DNA of 9,300 nucleotides, from the NCBI GenBank assembly GCA_027622795.1, contig JAQBZA010000101.1, positions 1 to 9,300 on the forward strand. The letters run 5' to 3'. The stretch is from Planctomycetota bacterium (lineage in GTDB: Bacteria > Planctomycetota > Planctomycetia > Pirellulales > UBA1268). Positions 1 to 7,486 of the stretch are shown one piece after another. Positions within the stretch are counted from its first letter, which is position 1, and each line of letters starts with the position of its first letter. The notes beneath the pieces were generated by a model that saw only the letters and a list, made by a program, of their open reading frames with translations, made no database searches and was not told the DNA's origin. Position numbers and translations under genes: made by a program.

Positions 1-487
1 ATCGTGCCCGCCATGGCGTCAGCAACGCCTTCACAGCCGCCGGATCAGCGAGATCTTCTTTCGAGCGGAGCGGGGTTACGAGCGTGGCGATGCCCGCTTC
101 GGGGCAGTGGGTGAGAAGGTCAATCGCACGGTCGATCGCCGTGGGAGGGAGTTCTGGTTCGTCACCCTGCACGTTCACAATCACATCGGCCTGTGGAAAC
201 CGGGACAGGATCTCGACGATCCGAGCGGTACCGCTTGGAGCCGTGGGCGACGTCATCACCGCCTCCCCCCCGAACGCAGCCACAGCCAGGGCGATCTCCT
301 CGCTGTCGGTGGCCACTACCACCTGTCCTGCCTGGGTCGCCCGGCTTGCCGTCTCCCAGGTGTGCTGCACGAGAGGCTTGCCTGTTTCGGTGAGCAGCAT
401 TTTCCGCGGGAGCCGCTGGCTGGAGAGCCGAGCCGGGATCACGATCAGCGTGGGGGAGAAGTGGGATGGATTCAGTGAGGGGGGCAT
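1..487 (-). CDS. kdsB: 3-deoxy-manno-octulosonate cytidylyltransferase (CMP-Kdo synthetase), C-terminus outside window
   Basis: The gene makes CMP-Kdo from CTP and Kdo in the cytoplasm, activating Kdo for the lipopolysaccharide inner core. I translated the minus strand from ATG at 487: 162 codons are open to the window edge, out of about 250 usual for the family. Motifs in order are the nucleotide-binding IPARLSSQRLPRK (residues 17-29), ATDSEE (59-64), MTSPTAPSGTAR (78-89) and VNVQGDEPELPP (104-115). The last contains the metal-binding Asp of QGDEP. Within the SGT-x-R motif the acidic residue usual in KdsB (Asp or Glu) is Ala here. The start is supported by AAGG at 494-497, six bases upstream. 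The first 13 residues before LIVIPAR are a little longer than usual. It diverges from glmS across 52 bp. Another CMP-sugar synthetase is possible but less likely. Confidence 0.87.
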   Translation of the reverse strand, partial: MPPSLNPSHFSPTLIVIPARLSSQRLPRKMLLTETGKPLVQHTWETASRATQAGQVVVATDSEEIALAVAAFGGEAVMTSPTAPSGTARIVEILSRFPQADVIVNVQGDEPELPPTAIDRAIDLLTHCPEAGIATLVTPLRSKEDLADPAAVKALLTPWRAR

Positions 488-539
488 GCGTAGCCTTGCG
501 GGGTTTTCTGCGGCGGAATTCTTCGGAGACATTTTTCCC

Positions 540-2423
<1,884 letters not shown>

Positions 2424-2467
2424 GACAGGCTTCGCCCCCCCTCCTTTTCCGCGGCCCGCGCGGCTGC

Positions 2468-2473
2468 TACGAT
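2468..2473 (+). promoter_or_regulatory. Possible -10 box of tRNA-Leu
   Basis: TACGAT lies 15 bases before the first base of the tRNA, a reasonable -10 position. No convincing -35 is seen about 17 bases upstream, where the sequence is pyrimidine-rich. A short CCGCG/CGCGG inverted repeat (2449-2463) lies just upstream without a T-tract. This is inference from position only. Confidence 0.3.
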
Positions 2474-2488
2474 CACACTTCCTCACTC

Positions 2489-2572
2489 GCCCGAGTGGCG
2501 GAATTGGCAGACGCGCAAGATTCAGGTTCTTGTCCAGGTAACTGGGTGGAGGTTCAAGTCCTCTCTCGGGCA
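2489..2572 (+). tRNA. tRNA-Leu (anticodon CAG)
   Basis: The 84-base gene folds as a class II tRNA. The acceptor stem is GCCCGAG (2489-2495) with CTCGGGC (2565-2571) and discriminator A2572. The anticodon arm is CAAGA/TCTTG around loop TTCAGGT, giving anticodon CAG at 2523-2525, which reads CTG, the dominant Leu codon in GC-rich genomes. The T-arm is GGAGG/CCTCT around TTCAAGT. There is a short variable arm between 2533 and 2547, as leucine tRNAs have. CCA is not encoded (ATTT follows). The last 19 bases overlap the 3' end of the slipin gene on the other strand. Confidence 0.95.
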
Positions 2573-3369
2573 TTTCCGTGACCATGGCTAAGGAACGTGG
2601 CCGCCAGTTCCATCGGGATCGGCAGGACGATCGTCGTATTGTTGGCCGTGCCCACGTCCGCCAGCGTCTGCAGAAACCGCATCTGCATCGCCATCGGATG
2701 CCCCTCGATCGTCTCGGCGGCCTCCCGCAGCTTGCCGGCCGCCTGGCTTTCCCCTTCGGCGTGGATCACCTTGGCCCGCCGTTCGCGTTCGCTCTCGGCC
2801 TGCTGTGCCATCGCACGCTTCATTTCCTCGGGCAGATCGACGTGCTTGATCTCCACGAGTGAAACTTTCACGCCCCACGGGTCGGTCTGCTGATCGATCA
2901 CCTCTTGGAGTCGGCGGTTGATCCGCTCCCGTTCGGCGAGGAGGTCGTCGAGTTCTGCCTGGCCGAGGATACTGCGAAGCGTGGTCTGGGAAACCTCGAT
3001 GGTGGCATACATGAAGTTCTCCACCTCCAGCACAGCCCGCATCGGATCGATCACCCGAAAATAGACGACGGCGTTGACCTTCATCGACACGTTGTCGTGC
3101 GTGATCACGTCTTGAGAAGGCACATCCGCCACGATCGTCCGCAGGCTGATCCGTACCATGCGGTCGATTGGCCAAAAGACGATGACGAGGCCAGGCCCCT
3201 TCGGTTTGGCAAGCACCCGGCCGAGCCGGAACACCACGCCCCGCTCGTACTCGGCGAGGATTCGGATGCAACTGAGGGCGTAGAGGACGACGAGCGGCAG
3301 CATGATGCCGAGGATGCCGAGCGCATTCATGGCCTCGAAGAGTGGGCTGATCCCGGGGGTGGGCTGCAT
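2554..3369 (-). CDS. Slipin (stomatin/SPFH family membrane protein)
   Basis: The product is an inner-membrane SPFH scaffold protein of 271 residues. One N-terminal hydrophobic segment (about 17-37) is followed by the stomatin signature AEYERGVVFRLGR (39-51). The SPFH/Band 7 domain runs to about 200, with DVITHDNVSMKVNAVVYFRV and QTTLRSILGQAELDDLL. A charged helical stretch follows (about 183-222, SERERRAKVIHAEGE), and then the slipin tail NNTTIVLPIPMEL. The ATG at 3369 is chosen because GGAG at 3377-3380 lies seven bases upstream and 16 bp separate it from the nfeD stop. The frame is open further upstream, inside nfeD. Long-form NfeD proteins are known partners and can cleave the hydrophobic C-terminal region of slipins. 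The last residues, NARERT, and the stop lie antisense to tRNA-Leu. Confidence 0.93.
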   Translation of the reverse strand: MQPTPGISPLFEAMNALGILGIMLPLVVLYALSCIRILAEYERGVVFRLGRVLAKPKGPGLVIVFWPIDRMVRISLRTIVADVPSQDVITHDNVSMKVNAVVYFRVIDPMRAVLEVENFMYATIEVSQTTLRSILGQAELDDLLAERERINRRLQEVIDQQTDPWGVKVSLVEIKHVDLPEEMKRAMAQQAESERERRAKVIHAEGESQAAGKLREAAETIEGHPMAMQMRFLQTLADVGTANNTTIVLPIPMELAATFLSHGHGNARERT

Positions 3370-3376
3370 GGCATGG

Positions 3377-3380
3377 CTCC
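3377..3380 (-). promoter_or_regulatory. Ribosome-binding site of the slipin gene
   Basis: GGAG on the minus strand, seven bases before ATG 3369, lies in the 16-bp nfeD-slipin gap. It decides the slipin start against the in-frame upstream extension. Confidence 0.6.
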
Positions 3381-3385
3381 GAGGG

Positions 3386-4858
3386 TTAGGAAGGGCTGGT
3401 GGCTTTCGGCGCGATCGAGGAGGCGGATGGAGACGATGAGTGCGGTCGCACATGCAGCGTGAGGCCGTCGCGGCTCACCACCTCGAGGCTGGCGCCATGG
3501 GCCACGGGCGCGTCGGCGGTGGCCCGCCAGAGTTCGCCGTGCAGCCGCACGGGGCCGGTGTACGTGGCGCCCACCCGTCGGAAATCGTCGTCGGCAATGG
3601 TGCTCGCCCCCATCTGTGCCTCGCTTCCGGTAAGGACCCGAGTGCGATGGGTCTTCAACACGCTGCCCACGAGCACGAACGTGATCAGGGCGGTCGCCAG
3701 CGCGACGGGGAGGAGCAGCGTGAGCGATACTCCGGCAAAGCCGGCCGGTGAATCGACGAGCATCAGCCCGCCAAGCACGAGGCAGACGGCTCCGCCGAGC
3801 GACAGGGCCCCAAAGCTGGTCACGAAGGCCTCGGCGGCAAACATCGCCAGCCCCAGCACCACCAGCAGCAGGCCGGCGATCTGCACCGGCAGGAAGGCGA
3901 GCGAGAAGAAGCTCAGCGCCAGGCAGATCGCGCCGAGCGTGCCGGCGACGCCCCAGCCGGGCGAATAGAGTTCAAAGAGCACGCCATAAAATCCGAGGAC
4001 GAGGAGCAGAAACGCCACGTTTGGGCTGGCCAGCGCCGACAGTGCCTGTTCGCCCCACCACATCGGTCGCTCGATGATCGTGGCCTCGGCCGTCCGGAGC
4101 GTCTGCGGGCCGTCGGGAGTGCTGACGACGCGGCCGTCGATCCTGTGGAGCAGATCATTCAAATCGTCGGCGAGGAGATCGACGGCTCCCGCCTCGATCG
4201 CCTCCGTGGCCGGCACCGACACGCTCTCACGCACTGCCTGCGTGGCCCATTCCACATTCCGCCCACGGAGGGATGCCAGCGCTCGCGCCCAGGCGACGGT
4301 GTCGTTGATCGCCTTCAGCTCGCCGGCGGCCGGGCCACGACGCTCGCCCTCTTCGGGAGCGTCGCTGTCGGCGGGGCGGTTCGGGGGGGCGAAGGGCAGG
4401 TCTCCACCAAGCGATACCGGAGCCGCGGCGCCGATATTGGTGCCGGGGGCCATCGCGGCGACGTGGGCCGCCATCGTGATAAACATCCCCGCCGACGCCG
4501 CCCGGGCCCCCTGCGGCGCCACGAAGACCACAACCGGCACCGGGCTGGCAAGGATCGCCTTGACCATGCGGCGAGTTGAATCGACGAGCCCGCCGGGAGT
4601 GTCGAGCAGGATCACGAGACACTCGGCACCGGCAGAGGCGGCATCGTCGATGGCCCGGCCGACGAACCGGGCTGTGATCGGTGTGATGGCCTCGTTCTCG
4701 AGCCGGACCACGACCACGATTGGATGCGGCAGATCTGGCTGCGGGTCATGTTGTGGCGGGGCGGCATCGGGTGGGGCGGCCCAGCATAGCGCCCCCAGCG
4801 CAGCAGTCTGGCAGACGACCGCCGTCACCGCCGCACACTGCCACTTGGTCGACCGCAT
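3386..4858 (-). CDS. NfeD family long-form membrane serine protease (ClpP-class)
   Basis: The 490-residue product has an N-terminal signal sequence (1-28, ending LCWAA). A ClpP-like protease domain follows (about 46-240): LLDTPGGLVDSTRRMV (84-99) and GARAASAGMFITMAA (117-131), with the nucleophile in ASAG (Ser122). The partner Lys is most likely Lys182 in ELKAIND, just before the family segment ARALASLRGRNVEWA. Four or five membrane segments fill about 280-400. A C-terminal OB-fold-like NfeD domain (about 408-472, GATYTGPVRLHGELW) and a Ser-rich tail follow. The start at 4858 has GGGAGGA (4866-4872) seven bases upstream. ATG 4876 lies upstream of that signal and is less likely. About 25 polar residues (154-180) are inserted between the Ser and Lys motifs. 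It forms an operon with the slipin gene, its probable substrate or partner. Confidence 0.92.
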   Translation of the reverse strand: MRSTKWQCAAVTAVVCQTAALGALCWAAPPDAAPPQHDPQPDLPHPIVVVVRLENEAITPITARFVGRAIDDAASAGAECLVILLDTPGGLVDSTRRMVKAILASPVPVVVFVAPQGARAASAGMFITMAAHVAAMAPGTNIGAAAPVSLGGDLPFAPPNRPADSDAPEEGERRGPAAGELKAINDTVAWARALASLRGRNVEWATQAVRESVSVPATEAIEAGAVDLLADDLNDLLHRIDGRVVSTPDGPQTLRTAEATIIERPMWWGEQALSALASPNVAFLLLVLGFYGVLFELYSPGWGVAGTLGAICLALSFFSLAFLPVQIAGLLLVVLGLAMFAAEAFVTSFGALSLGGAVCLVLGGLMLVDSPAGFAGVSLTLLLPVALATALITFVLVGSVLKTHRTRVLTGSEAQMGASTIADDDFRRVGATYTGPVRLHGELWRATADAPVAHGASLEVVSRDGLTLHVRPHSSSPSASSIAPKATSPS

Positions 4859-4931
4859 CGGGCCATCCTCCCGCATGAACCACGAGCCTCGAGAGCCGCT
4901 CGGTCCGTGCGGGAGACGCCTTCCGGCAACT

Positions 4932-4937
4932 ATCCTA
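4932..4937 (-). promoter_or_regulatory. Possible -10 box of the nfeD-slipin operon
   Basis: TAGGAT on the minus strand would place transcription start about 65-70 bases before the nfeD ATG. No clear -35 is seen. The 181-bp stretch between nfeD (4858) and tRNA-Lys (5040) holds only this and the tRNA-Lys promoter candidate. Confidence 0.25.
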
Positions 4938-5005
4938 CGCAGCGAGTGCCTTCGCGGACGACCTCGCTGCCGCCACCGGTCTGGAGGCCGTGCCGAATCA
5001 ACCGG

Positions 5006-5033
5006 TTGCCCGTGGCGACACCTTCGGTAGGAT
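5006..5033 (+). promoter_or_regulatory. Possible promoter of tRNA-Lys
   Basis: TTGCCC (5006-5011) and TAGGAT (5028-5033) are separated by 16 bases, a sigma-70-like arrangement. The tRNA begins seven bases after the -10, so the transcript would have almost no leader. Confidence 0.4.
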
Positions 5034-5039
5034 GGTTGT

Positions 5040-5112
5040 GGGGCTGTAGCTCAGTCGGTAGAGCATCGGACTTTTAATCCGTTGGTCCTGGGTTCGAGTC
5101 CCAGCGGCCCCA
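5040..5112 (+). tRNA. tRNA-Lys (anticodon TTT)
   Basis: The 73-base gene has acceptor stem GGGGCTG (5040-5046) with CGGCCCC (5105-5111), including one T-G pair, and discriminator A5112. The D-arm contains AGCTCAGTCGGTAGAGC. The anticodon loop CTTTTAA gives TTT, on stem TCGGA/TCCGT whose outermost pair is T-T. The T-arm is CTGGG/CCCAG around TTCGAGT. CCA is not encoded. Forty bases separate its end from the stop of the convergent DUF2294 gene. Confidence 0.96.
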
Positions 5113-5152
5113 TTTCGATTTCGCAAGACCTACCTGCCGCCCGGCGTCTTCG

Positions 5153-5545
5153 TCAACTCGCCTCGGCACGAGGCTCGAGCTGGAAAATCTGTACCATCGT
5201 GCCACTTGTGAAGGCGTGCACGATCGCCCCGGTCGCAGGTTCAATCACGACCGCAGCCTCCCGCACCTTGCGGCCCGAGAGCCGCTGGATTTCTTTGCGT
5301 AATTCATCGCACGACACGGCAAAGAGAGCGCGATGATACTGCTCCACCTTCGCTGCGCCGGCCTCGGTGCGGGCCAGAATCTTTTCGGCCGGCGTCAACG
5401 CTTCGTGCAACGTGAGCACGACCGTCTCGTCGCTGGCGACCACGGTCACGGCCTTCGGGGTGTGCCCCGTACGCTCCGACTGCATCGACAGGGCTATCTC
5501 CGCCAACTCCTTCGAGAAGTTGGCTGACGTTTCGTGTTCGCCCAT
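5153..5545 (-). CDS. DUF2294 / MpsC-like family protein
   Basis: The 130-residue protein matches the DUF2294 (MpsC-like) pattern. It has an N-terminal helix (FSKELAEIALSMQSERTGHTPK, 10-31), then a strand VTVVASDETVVLTL and the hallmark LTPAEKILA (50-58). A middle helix (HRALFAVSCDELRKEIQRLSGRKV) and the end segment IEPATGAIVHAFTSG follow. It has no signal peptide or membrane segment, so it is probably cytoplasmic. In Firmicutes the family is named after an operon for membrane-potential generation and bicarbonate uptake (MpsABC), but the function of this small protein is unknown. No MpsA or MpsB partner is visible here. ATG 5545 was chosen because it gives the normal family length, with GAGG about ten bases upstream. 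An upstream TTG at 5623 has no ribosome-binding signal. It lies 143 bp downstream of the araC-type gene on the same strand, so co-transcription is possible. Confidence 0.8.
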   Translation of the reverse strand: MGEHETSANFSKELAEIALSMQSERTGHTPKAVTVVASDETVVLTLHEALTPAEKILARTEAGAAKVEQYHRALFAVSCDELRKEIQRLSGRKVREAAVVIEPATGAIVHAFTSGTMVQIFQLEPRAEAS

Positions 5546-5688
5546 GGATCTGGTGCCTCGTGGTGTTTCGCTGGTGATGTTCCCGTGTTGCTCTGGAGCC
5601 ACTGTAGCGTCTCGGGGAGACAAGGTGGCGACTTGAATGCTCCAAGCCCGCTTGCAGGCGATGACAAGCCACGATCTTCTGCGTCCTA

Positions 5689-6549
5689 TCAGGCGCCCAG
5701 TCGGCGGTATGCCTGCCGAAACCGAGAGGGTGTGAGGCCCGTGAGGCCGCTGAAGAGTCGCGTGAAGTGGCTCTGGGAGCTGAAGCCAAGATCGAGCGAC
5801 AGTTGGGCAATTGACTCCCTGCCTGTTCTCAGGAGGAAGAGGGAGAGGCCGATCCGCCGCCGATTCATGAAGCGGTTGAGGCTCATGCCGGTCGATTTTT
5901 GGAATTTTCGGGCAAAGTGGCTGGGCGAAAGGCCGAAGCCGTCGCTCATTTCGTCCAGCGACGGTTGCCCGTGGAGACGGGCATCCACACGCTCCACAAT
6001 CTGCCGCATCACCGGCGGGGGAAACACGCTTGCGTCCTTGAGCCAGTCAGGCAGACGGCCTCCAGCCAGGGCCGAAAGCCGCATGATTACCTGTCGTGCC
6101 GCGATTTCGGCCCCCAGATCCTCGGCAAGGTGTCCGCGAGTCTGAGCCGTCACGAGCCGAAGCATACACGCCTGTATCAGGGCATCCCGAAACACCGGCA
6201 TCGCTTGCAGGCCGACCAGGCGGGGGATGTCTTCAGCCTCGCACACATGCTCCACATGCCCACTGGGGAGGAGGAATTCATGCCCGTGATAGGTTCCTGG
6301 TGCGGTGATCCCCAGCGAGTGCCTGGCGAAATCGCCGGGAAAAAAGCCGAGATCACCGCCGGTCACATGGCAGGGCAGGTCGCCTTCAGTGGTGGTCCAC
6401 AGCAAGTCGGCATCGCCCGCCTCGGTCAGGATGAGCCGATGCACGACAGCGGAGTACTCATGGAGCACAAACACCCGCGGCGGCCGAATGATGAGATCGT
6501 TCGTAAACCACGACAGGTGGGGATAGGGCGACAGTTTGCTTCCGGCCAT
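5689..6549 (-). CDS. AraC-family transcriptional regulator
   Basis: The 286-residue protein has the normal two-part layout. An N-terminal sensor domain (about 20-170) has a cupin-like stretch with several His residues (GDLGFFPGDFARHSLG, GTYHGHEFLL). A C-terminal AraC/XylS DNA-binding domain (about 180-284) follows. The first helix-turn-helix is in SLDEMSDGFGLSPSHFARKF (197-216). The second is SIAQLSLDLGFSSQSHFTRL (246-265), followed by the family signature TGLTPSRFRQAYRR. The effector is not recognisable. GGGGAG at 6556-6561 favours ATG 6549 (six-base spacing) over the adjacent ATG at 6555, which would have none. The gene diverges from the small gene at 6805 over an intergenic region rich in repeats, which may hold its operator. 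It lies upstream of the DUF2294 gene. Confidence 0.92.
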   Translation of the reverse strand: MAGSKLSPYPHLSWFTNDLIIRPPRVFVLHEYSAVVHRLILTEAGDADLLWTTTEGDLPCHVTGGDLGFFPGDFARHSLGITAPGTYHGHEFLLPSGHVEHVCEAEDIPRLVGLQAMPVFRDALIQACMLRLVTAQTRGHLAEDLGAEIAARQVIMRLSALAGGRLPDWLKDASVFPPPVMRQIVERVDARLHGQPSLDEMSDGFGLSPSHFARKFQKSTGMSLNRFMNRRRIGLSLFLLRTGRESIAQLSLDLGFSSQSHFTRLFSGLTGLTPSRFRQAYRRLGA

Positions 6550-6661
6550 TGCCATCTCCCCATCGACCGGACCAGTCAAGGAATGCGAGTCAAGAAGGCT
6601 CCCCGATGATTGTGCACTATTTGCCCGATGAGCGCGCCGGCGGGCCTGCCTCCAGGCTGGC

Positions 6662-6719
6662 CATGCGGGTGTGGTGACAAAAGCCAAGCGATTCGCGTCG
6701 CCGCATGCGGGTGTTGTGA
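6662..6719. repeat. Direct repeat pair, 16 bp, 42-bp period
   Basis: CATGCGGGTGTGGTGA (6662-6677) and CATGCGGGTGTTGTGA (6704-6719) differ at one base. Their period of 42 bp is four helical turns, so both faces would line up on one side of DNA. The pair lies 113-170 bp upstream of the AraC-type start and 86-143 bp upstream of the small gene. AraC-family proteins usually bind direct repeats of about this length, so this is a candidate operator. That role is inference. Confidence 0.6.
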
Positions 6720-6760
6720 AAGACGTGCCGGCGGCTGTTTGTCAGAGTCATCCCCACAGG

Positions 6761-6780
6761 GCCAAGCAGGATGGCTTGGC
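6761..6780. repeat. Perfect 7-bp inverted repeat in the small-gene leader
   Basis: GCCAAGC (6761-6767) and GCTTGGC (6774-6780) flank a six-base spacer AGGATG. It ends 13 bases before the GGAGG of the small gene. It could be a palindromic operator or a leader-RNA hairpin. A further GCCAAGC copy stands alone at 6683-6689. No T-tract follows, so it is not a terminator. Confidence 0.5.
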
Positions 6781-6804
6781 TGATCATCATCACGGAGGTG
6801 TACA

Positions 6805-6990
6805 GTGCGACCATTCCATAGCCAACTGAGTTCCACGACTGCTGTTTTCGCGATCGCGGAGATCAAGGCCGCCGTCGAGGTCTTTGATCGCGGTGACACC
6901 AACGTCTTCGACGCGTTGACCGCGATCATCGTCGCGGTTGAAGCGTATCAGGGGAGCACGCGATCAGAACCGCGTCGTGACGCCGCGTAG
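6805..6990 (+). CDS. Small hypothetical protein (61 aa)
   Basis: I do not recognise the product. The support is local. A strong GGAGG (6794-6798) lies six bases before a GTG start, which is better than most ribosome sites in this window. The central codons also end mostly in G or C, as in the neighbouring genes. The product is acidic and helical in its middle, with IAEIKAAVEVFDRGDTNVFD (17-36) and ALTAIIVAVEAYQ (37-49). That reads as two amphipathic helices joined by a turn at DRGDTN. The tail is short and basic (RSEPRRDAA). It has no signal peptide or membrane segment. It diverges from the AraC-type regulator across a repeat-rich region, which suggests, without proving, control by that regulator. 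It could also be a chance frame or the remnant of a longer gene. Confidence 0.55.
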   Translation: MRPFHSQLSSTTAVFAIAEIKAAVEVFDRGDTNVFDALTAIIVAVEAYQGSTRSEPRRDAA

Positions 6991-7025
6991 GGGCGAAGAG
7001 GTCCCGATTCCCATCCGATGGTCCC

Positions 7026-7051
7026 AGCCTGACCGCGGGCGGCTCTTTTTT
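7026..7051 (+). terminator. Weak terminator-like structure after the small gene
   Basis: AGCC (7026-7029) can pair with GGCT (7041-7044), with extra GC pairing possible inside. Six T residues follow at 7046-7051. The position, 36 bases after the stop at 6990, fits the end of the small gene's transcript. The stem is short, so confidence is low. Confidence 0.3.
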
Positions 7052-7304
7052 CGGCTTGCGGGCAGCCGCGTTGTGATTACACTCCGCTGGGAGCGGAAAC
7101 TCGCCGCTCATCACGGACCCTGCTCATGTTTCAGCCAGTTCTGCCGCCTTGATTTGACCGCGGGAACCTGCTGGCCCTCTGGTCCGTCTGCTGCCTGACT
7201 CCCTCCCCACTCGTGGCGGCGTGTGCTTCGTTGTGGCGATCTGTTCGCTGGGCAGGCCCACGCCGCAGCCATGCCCCGCCTCCAAGGATTCCGCGTCTCT
7301 GCTG

Positions 7305-7445
7305 GCACCGGACGGCAGGATGGAGTTTCTGGGCGGACAGCGGTTGTGGATCATGCTCGGCCTAGTCGCCCTCACGATGGCGATCATCGCGTTCCTGCCA
7401 CGATTCACGCGGGCTGTCCCCTCGTCGCTAGCCGCCATCCTGGTG
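7305..7445 (+). pseudogene. SulP-family anion permease relic
   Basis: A 47-residue stretch reads APDGRMEFLGGQRLWIML, then GLVALTMAIIAFLPRFTR, then AVPSSLAAILV. It matches the central membrane part of SulP sulfate/bicarbonate permeases, around the conserved LTMAI-x-x-LPR and AVPSSL motifs. A SulP protein has about 500-700 residues, and nothing on either side continues this one. Downstream the frame loses similarity and soon meets the 3' end of alaA on the other strand. Upstream I see only hints. In the same frame, GGVCFVVAIC (about 7215-7244) resembles the GAFVV region. In a second frame, ATG at 7126 begins MFQPVLPP, which resembles SulP starts, but a stop follows at once. This fits an old gene worn down by internal deletions and frameshifts. 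The 7305-7445 call is fair and the upstream pieces are speculative. Confidence 0.6.
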
Positions 7446-7486
7446 AACCCTGCGAAAGTGTCATTGACCGGGCCATCCTTTTCTAC

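Larger units (their letters stand above)
6550..6804. other. Divergent intergenic region with repeats
   Basis: This 255-bp stretch has no supported gene. It separates the araC-type gene (leftward) from the small gene at 6805 (rightward). It holds AGTCAAG twice (6574-6580 and 6588-6594, 14-bp period) close to the araC start, a 16-bp direct repeat and a perfect 7-bp inverted repeat. The two larger repeats are listed separately. Promoters for both directions must lie here, but I cannot point to clear boxes. Confidence 0.6.

Noticed and set aside
84..539. In-frame upstream extension of glmS to a GTG at 84
   Set aside because: This stretch is antisense to kdsB, whose motifs are clear. GlmS must begin with Met-Cys for its N-terminal nucleophile, which fixes the start at 540.
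488..539. GlmS ribozyme/riboswitch
   Set aside because: The gap is only 52 bp and shows no ribozyme core. Known GlmS ribozymes are longer and occur mainly in Firmicutes.
4074..5030. Plus-strand reading frame of 318 codons opposite nfeD
   Set aside because: It is the antisense of a clear NfeD protein, with Ser/Arg/Ala-biased composition typical of GC-rich shadow frames.
2489..5112. Genomic island between two tRNA genes
   Set aside because: The tRNAs differ (Leu, Lys), no integrase or duplicated tRNA 3' end was seen, and the genes between them are ordinary chromosomal ones with matching composition.
6617..6814. Minus-strand frame of 65 codons with a hydrophobic start (MVALYTSVMMISQAILLG)
   Set aside because: It has no ribosome-binding site, overlaps the better-supported small gene start, and its second half is low-quality sequence spanning the direct repeats.
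7052..7068. CGGCT/AGCCG hairpin as a terminator
   Set aside because: The T-tract lies before, not after, it on the plus strand, and no supported minus-strand transcript ends there.
7030..7164. TGACCGCGGG repeated at 7030-7039 and 7155-7164
   Set aside because: A single 10-bp repeat of GC-rich sequence can arise by chance, and it is not placed symmetrically around any feature.
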